Shown: positions 54,101 through 64,000 of the stretch, piece after piece
How the letters are laid out: each line of letters begins with the position of its first letter
Numbering within the stretch: position 1 is the first letter of the stretch
NCBI GenBank assembly: GCA_963853835.1
Contig: OY970822.1
Span: 49,564,404-49,628,403 of the forward strand
Source of the DNA: Calendula officinalis
Lineage: Eukaryota > Streptophyta > Magnoliopsida > Asterales > Asteraceae
Reading direction: 5' to 3'
DNA: 64,000 nucleotides
The notes under the pieces: model-generated
What the model was told of the DNA's origin: nothing
The model's input: only the letters and a program-made list of their open reading frames with translations
Database searches by the model: none
Program-made: the position numbers and the translations under genes

Positions 54101-55767
54101 GGTACTGAATACATTTACATTACCTCCGGTAAATATGACCAAAAGCGTATATTGGAGAAGTTGAGATGTTTGTCAAACGGTGTGTACTTCACCACGATCT
54201 AAACCATTGAAAGCAATCTAATCATTCGTCGAGCCCCTGTTGATGGTGGAACGTATATGTTATGGCATGACCTACTGGGACACCCGGTTCAAAATACGAT
54301 GCTTCGAACTATGAATGCATCCCATGGGCATCCTCTTGAAGGAATTAATTTCATAATTAATTTGAAAAGCCTATGCCAAACATGCTCGATTCTAAAGACA
54401 CATCTCAAACCACTTTATGTATAATCTACAAAAGTGATATCCCATTTTTCTTGAGAGAATTCATGGGGATATTTGTGGACCTATCCAACCAACATGCAGA
54501 CTATTTAAAAATTTCATGATATTGGTTGATGAATCAACAAGATGGTCATATGTAACTTTGTTGTCTACAATGAATGCAACATTTCCTAAACTCCTAGCCC
54601 ATATCATTAAGTTGAGCACTAATCATCTGAATTATCCAATAAATTCAATTAGAGTTGATAAGTTCGGTGAGTTTACAAAAAAAAAATGTTGGATGCATAA
54701 TATTGGGCCTTAATATTGAACACCATGTTGTGTACGTTCATTCTCAAATTAATCTTGCAGAAGCGTTATGAAACGAATACAGATAATTGCAAGAACTTTG
54801 GTTATGCGCACCAAAACGCCCCATTTTTATATATGGTTATGCGATATTGCACACAGATGCATTGGTCCGTCTGAGGCCCATGGGCACCCAATAACTTCCT
54901 TCGTACCAGTTGGTAACTGGATATGAGCCCGACATCTCAAATATACGCCTATTTGGGTGCTTGGTCAATGTTCCAATTGAACTTCCAAAGCGATCGAAAT
55001 TTGGACCTCAGAAATGACGGGGGATATATGTTGATTATTAATCCCCATCCATCATACTCTATTTAGAGCCCTTGACATGCGATCTCTTTAACGCTACACA
55101 TGCGAATTGTGACATTGATGAGACAATCTTCCCGTTAGGGGGAGATTTGCACGTTAACGTTGATAACGAACGACGTGAAAGAACGTGGTATGTACCCAAT
55201 CTGTCTCATATGGATCCCCCGATTGCACATAGTGATATGGATGTGAAAAAAGTTCTAAGTCTACAAAATGTTGCTAATCAGCTACCAGACACATTTAATG
55301 ACTTAACAAATGTCACGAGATCAAATATACCTGCTGCATATGTGCCTGCAAGGATACACGTCCCTGTGAGATGCCATGTTCCGTTTGAACATGTTGCATC
55401 GGTCGAACCCACCGTACAAAGGAAGCTACCATTGCTTGTCCAGTCCACCGTTCTTCCCAATAAAAGAGGAAGACCGGTTCGGTTCCAAGGATGTTCTGCC
55501 TTAAAGGAGGAGAAATTATGTTGCATACGTTTTGCCACACCAGATCATTAAGGCTCAAGGGAGTGTATTGGAGAAGCGTGTTCCAGATGAAACACTAATT
55601 TCTCATAATCCCGATAATCTTAAAATATATGTCCAGTATGCTAGCTTAGACAATATTATGAAGCAAAACTAGACTGTCATCGATGATTTGCTCATATACG
55701 CAGTGGCCACTGACATTATGATCAATGATGACATGGAATCAAGTACTATTGTTGAGTACAATGGAAT
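54101..55767 (+). pseudogene. Copia polyprotein piece 2 (pre-integrase and integrase)
   Basis: Continues piece 1 after the Ty3 insertion. WHDLLGHPVQNTM and LCQTCS form the HHCC zinc region. ILVDESTRWSYV and SIRVDKFGEF mark the first two acidic catalytic positions. FGCLVNVPIELPKRSKFGP is the typical end of the integrase core. An open stretch of 159 codons (55072-55551) covers the linker before the reverse transcriptase. Many stops. Confidence 0.85.
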
Positions 55768-58339
55768 TGTGACAACTCGACATTTTGGGTAAGTCAAAAC
55801 ATTTCATTTCATTTCATATTTTCTATATTTAGAAAGTTTCTATTTTTAGAAACTTTCTCATTTCGTATCATTTATAATTTTAGAAAGTTTATAATTTTAG
55901 AAACTTTCCTCATTTCATTTCATTTCTATATTTTTGGCACATAAATACATCATCATTTTCACCATACATTAGCGTTTGACTATTTTAGTCAACACGACAT
56001 TTTATTTTACTTTATGGTGACATTACACAAAATCATTTCTAAAAACCAATGCATATACAATAAAACACTAAGTATTTAATAAAACGTGACGCGTAACGAT
56101 TTAAACCGAAAAACCGACACATCAATGTTGTTTCGGTCCCCTTGACCGAAATCTCACTTGCTTGGAATGCAAGTTTCGGCCACCCCTATCACAAGGGGGT
56201 GGTTATCTTCATTTTAATTTCGTATTTATCCTTGCCTCTATCTCTATTCAAACCAGTTTGAGTCCTACTCAAACTCTCACATAATATCACCTATAAATAC
56301 TAATCAAAACATACAAACCCTACTTTTGTTCATCAAACCGCTGGCCACCCCATCACCACCGAATTCCTCTTGTGTTCGGTCCAAGCAACCCCAAGTTCTT
56401 TGTTGTTCGATCATTGTATTCAAGGTATACCGAAATCCTTATTCTATTGCTCTTATTTTCGATTTTATTCTCACAAAACCGAGTCGAAGGCGAAGTGGTC
56501 TCGGCTCATCACTGATTTCGAACCATGGATGCATGGTTCACCATGCATGCATTCATGTGAGAAATTGGATTCTTTTCGGTATTGTTCGTATTGGTTTATT
56601 ACATGTTTTGATAGAAAACGAAACCCTTTTAATCCCAATTTTTTATATGTTAATCAAAATGAAAAACCACACAAAACCCTAAAATTTCATACTCTTTGGA
56701 ATTCGTTTGCCTCGTTTTGGCCTAAAAACCGGTCAAAACCCTAAACCGAAACCCTAGCAACCATCAATCACCAAACCGGATTCAAACCCTAGATCCGAAC
56801 CTCTTGACCCACTGAGTTGACTCGTGACCCACTAAGTTGACCATGTGTTGACCGTTTGACCAATGTTGACCCGTTAATGAATCGGGCCAAGGCCCGAAAT
56901 TGGCCCAACCGATTTAACCCAAACCGAGAACCCTAATTGGGCCAAGCCCAATTGGTTGAGCCCAATCCGACCCAAAAGCCCTTTGGGCCGAGCCCATATT
57001 CGGCCCAAATCAGGCCCAAACCCGAGGCCCATCCATTGGGCCATAGCCCATTAAGAGGCTCAATTGGCCCATATCGTGGCCCATTAGCCCAATCCATTTC
57101 ATTTCGGCCCATTTCATTTCATTTCGGCCCATTTCATCCAACCAAGCCCAATAAGGAGGGCCTTCGCCCAAGTGCCGGCCCGTTAGCCCAAATCTAGGCC
57201 CATAACCCAACATCGTTACAAATTTGTGTAAACATAAAACGTTTTCAATAAACCAAAACTCTTTTTATAAACAAACAATCAATACAAACAATACCAATAT
57301 AGATCCCCTATGCGTTATAGCTTAGACTAATTAGGAACCTTGTGCTTTAGGCGCTAGAAATCTCTAAGGATCCATCAGTGAAGTTTTTGTGTTCTAAGAT
57401 AAGCATCAAGTGAGCCCACATCTCCTTTTACCCTTTTTACTGCTTTTATAACTTATGGGGTGAAAAACATAACATGCTACTGCTTTACATTTACTATTTT
57501 ATACATTGATTGTATTACATTTCATTTTCATTATGGCATGACAAACAATTCATTATACCGTACTAAGTTCAGCCTTCATTAAGTAGAATGACTACACCTT
57601 GGATATACGTTTAGTACTATCGGCCAATACTCAGCCTCCCACATTCATTGATCACTACTTGGTTTATCCAAGACACTTCCGGAACGTTTATATCCATGAC
57701 CTTATAATATAACCATGGGAGTTGCAGTTTTGATTGTGAACTTAGGGGGGTGGGTATAATACATCAACGGGAGTAGCTACCTGTTGGTAATAACAGTTTT
57801 ATATGCCAAAACTTATGATAAACCATTCATAACAAACATTTTTACATTAAACATTTTAGTTGTAGTTTACCTACAATTCCTTTACATTTCATTGTGGTTT
57901 ATCAACTTTTTATATAATTACATTACTTTTCAACAATCATAAATCACTTTCATATTACTCATTGGTAGCAAATAAAACCATTTTCATACATTTTATCTTA
58001 ACCTTGTGGATTCACTCAACAATTTAGTTGACCTTTTTAAGTTATGTTTTTCAGGTAATCTAAAGACTCAGTGAGCAATGGGGATGTGAGTAGCGATTTT
58101 CATCTTGCCATGAACTATCTTGCATTTTAGTTTTCAAACAATCTTTTCATTTCAAAACTTACTATTTTAGGAAACTTTCTATTTTTGGAAATTTCTATTT
58201 TAGCAATGAAACTTATTTTAGATTTTATTGCGTGGTTGTTTGATTACTATTTTACTTGCTTTAATAATATGAAAGTTACACCTACATTCTTCCGCAAAAC
58301 ATTTAATGACGTAAAACTCATTTTTGGCGGGGTGTGACA
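55768..58339 (+). mobile_element. Solo LTR, Ty3-like, 2.57 kb
   Basis: TGTGACAACTCGAC to GGCGGGGTGTGACA with flanking GGAAT and GGACT (4 of 5 match). The borders resemble the TGTAACGACCCG..GGTGTTACA borders of the other Ty3 LTRs, so I read it on the plus strand. Both ends carry repeated TAGAAAGTTT/AAACTTTC words (55830-55910, 58140-58200). It interrupts copia between the integrase linker and RT. Confidence 0.8.
56880..57215. repeat. GGCCCA-rich cluster in the solo LTR
   Basis: At least eleven GGCCC words and several GGGCC and AGCCCA words occur within 335 bases, many of them GGCCCA. This word is the site II element bound by plant TCP factors. The density may reflect simple-sequence growth rather than regulation. 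Confidence 0.75.
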
Positions 58340-59550
58340 GGACTGGTCTTAATGGAAACACACAATCCAGGTAAAATTAGATTCCTTACCGAAAGTAAGA
58401 GTGTTTGGACATGTTGCTCCAACACCACCTAATATTAAACCAATTGGTTATAATCGGTGTTCGTAAGGAAGCGTAATGAGAATAATGAGATATTAAGATA
58501 CAAAGCTCGCCTCGTGGCGCTAGGCTTCTCTTGAACGCCCTGGTATTGCTTACGAGGAGATGTATTCTCCCGTAATGGACGTTATAACGTTCCACTACTT
58601 AATCAGTTTAGTAGTTTCCGAAAAACTAAATATGCAGCTTATGGATGTGGTCACAGCCTAACTCTATGGGGTTCATGACACAGAGATACACATGAAAGTC
58701 CCCGATGGACTCAAGTTGTCTGAATCAAGTAGTTCCAGACCACGGAACACGTTCTTGATATGACGGAGACAATCACTTTTTGGATAAAAATAATCTAGAC
58801 GGATGTGGTATAACCTTCTAAGTGAGTACTTGATCAGACTGGGATATTTGAATATATGGATATGCCCATGCGTGTTTATAAAGATATCCACTTCAGGATA
58901 TGTTATTATCGCAGTCTATGTAGATGATTTGAATCACATAGGATCCTTGAAAGAGTTGTTTGAAACTGCTTAAATCCTGAAGAAGGACTTCGAGATGAAA
59001 GATCTAGGGAAAACACGGCATTGGCTCGGCATGCAGATCGAGCACCGTAAAGATGAGGTTTTTCATTATCAAGAGAATTACACCTTAAAGGTGTTAAGAC
59101 GCTTTAGTTGCCATTACACAAAACCTCCATCTACTTTCATGGTCATTCATTCTCTAGACATTAAAAGGGACCAATTCCATCCAAATGAGGATGATGATGA
59201 GATATTGATCCATGTGTGTTCATCTCTCGGTGAAATAAGTGCAATATTGTACTTGGCCCAATGTACTAGACTGGATATCTTGTTTGTTGTGATATGCATG
59301 ACTAGGCATAACAATGCGCCAACACGCCACCATTGAAATGGTATTAGAGACATCTTCTGTTACTTTAAAGGTAGTATGGACATGAGCTTATTCTATCTCA
59401 GCGTGTCATCGAGTGGATCAAGTGTGACTGATACTCGAGATAACGCGACCCTTATCGACGATGGCGATGCACTTTACTTATCAGATCCGCACAAGGGACG
59501 TTCCCAATCTGGTTATGTCTTTACCATAGGGAATGTGGCGATATCCTACA
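58340..59550 (+). pseudogene. Copia polyprotein piece 3 (reverse transcriptase)
   Basis: RYKARLVALGFS lies near 58500, then YSPVMDVITFHYLISLVVS in a broken frame, VYVDDLNHIG (catalytic YVDD, near 58918), and MKDLGKTRHWLGMQIEH at 58995. It ends in the thumb/connection region where the second solo LTR inserted. Several stops and frameshifts. Confidence 0.87.
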
Positions 59551-61722
59551 TGTAACACCGCGTTTTTTTTTTTAAATATCCAATTAACTATTAATCTAAG
59601 GTTACGGAAGCATACGGTTAGGTTCCTAGTTATGTTAAGTTTACAAACCATGGTCCCACAAATATTACAACCAAAAGTTAGTTAAAAGACGGTATTACTA
59701 ATCACGGCTCATTTAACAAAATAACAATTTAAAGCATGGTCAAACTTCCCGTCCAAGCCCGACCCGTTCAAGCCATCCAACCTGAAATGTGTCGATAAAG
59801 GAGGGATTAGCACAGAAGCTAAGTGAATGAATTCCTAACACTAGCAACTACACTAATCACTTAAACACGGAAGTTATAAAAACATCTCCGGTTGGGTAAT
59901 CACTTAGAGGATCGGCGGCTTTGCGGGCCTTAAACCATGGTCGGCCAAAACCACGGTAACCGATAGCGTTTCGTTTCCAACACCCGGGCAACTCCCTCCC
60001 CTTAACCATGCAACAAATACAGGTAAGGTCGGATACCCTATTAGTCGATACCCTGTGCCCAGCCGTTCTCCTTCCGACACTGACCTCATCCCGAATGTGC
60101 ACATAGTCATGTATGGTATTCCCTAACACTAGGCATACATAACAAACAAGCAAGCTAAGCAAAAATAACCAACGCTGCTCTACCCAGAAATCGTGTCGCT
60201 ACCTAGAGATAGCGACGCTATCTCCAGAGAAATCGCGTCGCTATTTCTCTGGCCTTAGCGATTTCGGTTTTCTGTTTTTGATACTTTCCCGCACCTACCA
60301 AGATAGCGTCGCTATCTATAGATAGCGTCGCTATCTTCCCCAGACCTGCCAAAATCATGCATTTTCACAAGTATGCAATTTCCAAACGGAACAAACCGGG
60401 ACCCGAGTTGTAGGTTAGATCCACTCACCTTTCAACTTCCGATTCCTTAACTCAGTGAGCTAGTATCACTGAGTATCCTTCCCGGTTCATGTCAACAATA
60501 TACCGAGTTAGTGATAATCCACCGAATCGTCAAAATCAACAATTTCAACATCTAACCACACAAGACTCCTAAAATGCACATTTTATGACATCTACAACTA
60601 GCCCAAAACCTTCATCAATACAATTGACCATTTTGACCATTTATCAAGTATTCACAACTAGTTGACCCAAACGGGCCAAAAACCCGAACTTGACTAAATT
60701 ACTTCTACAATTCCATCAACTAGCACACAACTTCTAAACTAGCAATTCACCATAAACTAACAATTCTATTGAGTTCATAACTATCCCAATAGCAAGTATC
60801 ATACTTGCACAAACTCTAGTTAGTCATTTTGACCCAAACACCAATTAGATCAAGTCACACAATCATCTATACTAGGTTTTCACCATCCATAACTTACCAA
60901 ACATAATTTCTCAACCTAATAAACAATTCCATCCATTCTAACATCAAGAAATCCAAGATTCGTCAAAACCCACCTTCAACTTCCACCATTAATGGAGGTT
61001 GAAGGTGATTTTCACCAAATCTTGTATTCCTTCAACAATCTACCATACAAATGATGTAAAAGCTTGCATAAACACATAAAAAACATCCATTTCAAGATTC
61101 AACCACAAAACATTAAGAATCATAAACCCTAGCTCAATACAAGACTAAGAACATCATAAACAAGACAAGGAGGAGATGAGGCTTACTTCTAGACTCCTTC
61201 TACACAAACTTTAGTGCAGATTTTCGGGCTCAAGCACAACGATCCACCAAAATGCTCAAGAACAAGAAGGAAAAGCTAGAGAGAAGGAGTTGGGGTGTCT
61301 TGCAATGAAATAGTAAAAATGGGTGGATAATGTTTTTGAAAACAAGAGAAGGAAGAAAGGAGGGTCTCCCCTCTCCCTTTCACGACCGACCAAACAATGG
61401 GGTGGGACCCCTTTGTGGCTTTTTCTATCTTAACAGTATATGTCTGAAAAGTCTCTTTCGCAATTAATTTATTTAAAATAGCAAACGGACTCCAATTTTA
61501 AAAACGAAAGCATTTCCGGAAACGATATTTAACAAGTAATCCAAAAATATAAAAATCACGTTTTCATTCCAAATAAATCACAAGTCGGGTATTTTAACCC
61601 CTTGGTTAAAATACCGCAAAAGGCAGCAGGCTAATTAAATTAACTAAGCATTAAATCAGGAAATCATTTCATAAGATACCTTAAGGTCAATAAACTACTA
61701 GGCCGGGTTTTGGGATGTTACA
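59551..61722 (-). mobile_element. Solo LTR, minus strand, 2.17 kb
   Basis: Plus-strand borders are TGTAACACCGCG and GGGATGTTACA, with a perfect 5-base target duplication CTACA. Read on the minus strand it starts TGTAACATCCCAAAACCCGG, the usual LTR start form, and has leader-like text (GTAAGCCTCATCTCC, TAGGGTTTATGATTC). A dyad cluster at 60190-60340 carries AGATAGCGTCGCTATCT-type words. It belongs to another LTR family than the element at 45176-54095. Confidence 0.87.
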
Positions 61723-62158
61723 CTACAGTTCTTGTAGATAGACTCTAGTTGATACTTCGACAAATCACTCCGAACTAATCGCGCTCGTTGAGTCGACTAG
61801 AGAGTGTGTATGGCTTTAAGATGTAAGAGTCCATATTCGAAGTAAATGTGGTTTGACTTATGATCCCAGTTAACCAGTTGTCATATATGAAGATAACACT
61901 GTTGTTATCGATCAATAGAAACATGGTTATATCAAAACAATTAAACACCAAACACATCTCGCCAAAATTGTTCTTTACACATGAACAATAAGCATTTCAA
62001 ATATTGAAGTGCAACATATTGGATCAAATAAGAATCATGCAGACTTATTCACCAAGTCACTGTCAAAGTATTCTTTCCAAAACATGTCAAAGCTATTTGA
62101 CTTAGGAAAGTCTATGAGCTACATAAATGACATATATCATGCACCTAGTTGTGTACGA
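61723..62158 (+). pseudogene. Copia polyprotein piece 4 (RNase H)
   Basis: SSKQTLVDTSTNHSELIAL, VVIYEDNTVVI and QHIGSNKNHADLFTKSL are the C-terminal RNase H motifs of copia polyproteins, with stops. It continues directly from piece 3 when the solo LTR is taken out. Confidence 0.85.
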
Positions 62159-62160
62159 AT

Positions 62161-62343
62161 AATGATTGCATCATGATGTATGTCTTGCACCCTGTTGAAT
62201 GCATATAATGATTGCATCCTGGTGTATGCTTTGCACCATGTTGAGTGTGGATAATGATTGCATCCCGGCGTATGCTTTATACCCTGTTGAGTGAGAATAA
62301 TAATTGCATCCTGACGTATGCTTTGCACCCTGTTGAGTGCATG
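62161..62343. repeat. Four tandem 46-base repeats
   Basis: Units start AATGATTGCATC at 62161, 62207, 62253 and 62299, each ending near CACCCTGTTGAGTG. They lie between the end of the copia coding region and the 3' untranslated part. Confidence 0.92.
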
Positions 62344-62369
62344 TGAGGGGGAGCATCCCGATGAATGCT

Positions 62370-62935
62370 TGTGTACTCTTTTTCCTTTAGTTCAAGGGTT
62401 TTGTCCCATTGGGTTTACCTTGACAAAGTTTTTTTAATGAGACACTAACCGTATCCCGCTATCACTGAGAATTGTTTTTAAGTCAGGAGGAGTATCCAGT
62501 TGAATACTTATTAACCATTGTGCTCTCTTTTGTCCTTCATTAGAGTTTTTGTCCCGCTGGGTTTTCTCTAAACAAGGGTTTTAATGAGGCACACCATATA
62601 TGGTTCCTTATATGACTCAAGACATCCAGATCGTACTCGTTTGTCCTTCGGCTGGAGTTTTGTCCCAAAGGGTTTTTCTCCGACAAGGTTTTTAACGAGG
62701 CGAATGCTTTATGGATTGTCTGAAGATACAATAATTACTAACCATTATGCACTCTTTTGTCCTTCGTTAGAGTTTTTGTCCCACTGGTTTTCTCTAAACA
62801 AGGTTTTAATGAGGCACACTGTATATGGTTCATTACCTCTCTCAAGACATCTAGATCGTACTCTTTTGTCCTTCGACCAGAGTTTTTGTCCCAAGTGGTT
62901 TTCTCTGCCAATGTTTTAACGAGACGAATGACTGA
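62370..62935 (+). repeat. Five imperfect repeats in the copia 3' untranslated region
   Basis: Each unit has TTTTGTCCTTC, then TTTTGTCCCA, GGTTTTCTC and a terminal TTTTAATGAG(G/A)C(A/G). Units begin near 62375, 62522, 62638, 62750 and 62862, about 110-150 bases apart. This vocabulary is common in 3' regions of plant copia elements. Confidence 0.8.
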
Positions 62936-63007
62936 TGAATTGTCTGAAGATACAAGACGAAGAAATACAAATATGATTCGGTGTAAATCTAAACAACCAA
63001 GGGGGAG

Positions 63008-63242
63008 TGTTGTAACTCATATCTGATGAGTGGTTGATTAGTATTTAACACAATCATAAGTACAATTTATGTACACCATTAGTGTATCATTCTCTAGCCT
63101 ATAAGTAGAGATGTTGTATCACTTGTTTCCTTACACACCTATATAGAATCTCTTGTATCTTATGAATCTTATGTATTATATTTCATGTCTAATGAGAAGG
63201 TTGTTATGATCCTTGTTGAGTTGAGCTAATTGGTTTACAGCA
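63008..63242 (+). repeat. 3' LTR of the copia element
   Basis: TGTTGTAACTCAT to GGTTTACAGCA, preceded by the purine tract CCAAGGGGGAG at 62997-63007. Confidence 0.92.
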
Positions 63243-64000
63243 CAACGAACAATTTATTATTAACAATTATTTTTTAATAGTTAATCATTAGTAATTAATA
63301 GCTCAGAATTATTAAGTAATAACTAATAATTAATAATCACTAATTGCTTGGTGGGATTTATAAATTATCTAACATTTCAAATATAAGAATATTAAAATAT
63401 CTGTAACATATTTTAACAGTTTTTGTATAATTCATAAACCTATAATTATATTATCGGTTAATATTTAGAAGCGGTTTCTGTATCATAAAATTTATTTCGT
63501 TCACCACTGATATTATTTCAATGTATTTACATATTAAACAATCATGGTTCAATATTCTATTATTCATAATGATATTAATATTTTAATATATTGATTTAGA
63601 ATGTATATTAGTGATGGACAACAAGTATGAAATTTAGATAGCTAAATTGTTAATGTCATGTTGTTTGTTATTGTTATTGATATAATCTTACAATTTTTTG
63701 ATATGAATATAAAATTAAATCTTCATAAATATAAAATAAAAAAAAGATGTAGATTGAATTTTAATTTTCGCTTAGGAAAAAAAACGCTTTAAAATCACGC
63801 TGCAACGAGCGATCCATATTTTACGTGTTTGTATAAATTTGCAATCAAATTTATATAACTGAAAGTAACTAATTTTAAATGACCCCTTTCAAAAATACAA
63901 TTCCAGCTTTTGTTGATACTTGAATACATAAAGTATATCTTGATAATAAGAAAGAGTTCTCACCTTTTATGCAAACTTTTTTTTTTTAATAATTTGATCA
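63243..64000. other. AT-rich DNA with a weak Helitron-like hairpin
   Basis: CGCTGCAACGAGCG at 63798-63811 followed by ATCCATA looks like the subterminal part of a Helitron 3' end, but CTAG is missing. The rest shows TTAATTA-rich DNA and no gene. Confidence 0.35.

Noticed and set aside
55830..55910. Heat-shock elements in the solo LTR (GAAAGTTTC words)
   Set aside because: The spacing is GAA-N3-TTC, not the GAA-N2-TTC of a true heat-shock element.
62161..62343. CRISPR-like array
   Set aside because: Units are adjacent 46-base tandem repeats without unique spacers, in a plant retrotransposon.

Overview
The window is plant nuclear DNA, most likely from a eudicot. The evidence is short exons with GT..AG introns, initiator-tRNA-Met-primed Ty3 and Ty1 retrotransposons, an L1-type LINE, Stowaway, Mutator, hAT and Harbinger-type DNA elements, Helitrons, and long AT-rich non-coding stretches. 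The style of the repeats fits an asterid such as Asteraceae, but nothing seen here proves the family.

All recognisable host genes lie in the first 14.3 kb. They are a BIG GRAIN 1-like gene (553-1527, +), an intact three-exon cytochrome b5 gene (3723-4695, +), a phase-consistent six-exon gene model joining an NTF2 domain of the G3BP type to a decayed copy of cytochrome b5 exons 2 and 3 (5793-7849, +), and a three-exon 6-phosphogluconolactonase gene (12692-14284, -). Small transposons sit between and inside them: a hAT-like element in an intron of the chimera, a Stowaway MITE, and a 2.5-kb Helitron with both ends.

From 14.3 to 35 kb there are SINE-like tRNA remnants, a broken Harbinger transposase, a Mutator-type element nested in a Stowaway-type element, and a dead 8.1-kb Ty3 chromovirus (20245-28387). 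The chromovirus is followed by a (TA)n-flanked element of unknown class and a truncated LTR on the minus strand.

From 35.5 to 38.8 kb lies a Helitron with both termini, carrying remnants of a Pif1-type helicase and an RPA-like OB-fold protein.

From 39935 to 63242 is a single Ty1/copia element blown up to 23.3 kb by four insertions: an L1 LINE (minus), an 8.9-kb non-autonomous Ty3 element, and two solo LTRs of other families. The Ty3 element's 3' LTR in turn holds two palindromic elements inside its (TA)n tract. Its own 5' LTR preserves the empty site.

The most unusual observations are the NTF2/cytochrome b5 chimera, the family of (TA)n-embedded elements with an internal empty-site control, and variable dyad-symmetric modules inside the LTRs. 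One palindromic word recurs in different LTR families, and one Ty3 element has two LTRs carrying unrelated modules at the same position. No RNA gene of the standard kind, CRISPR array or operon is present.
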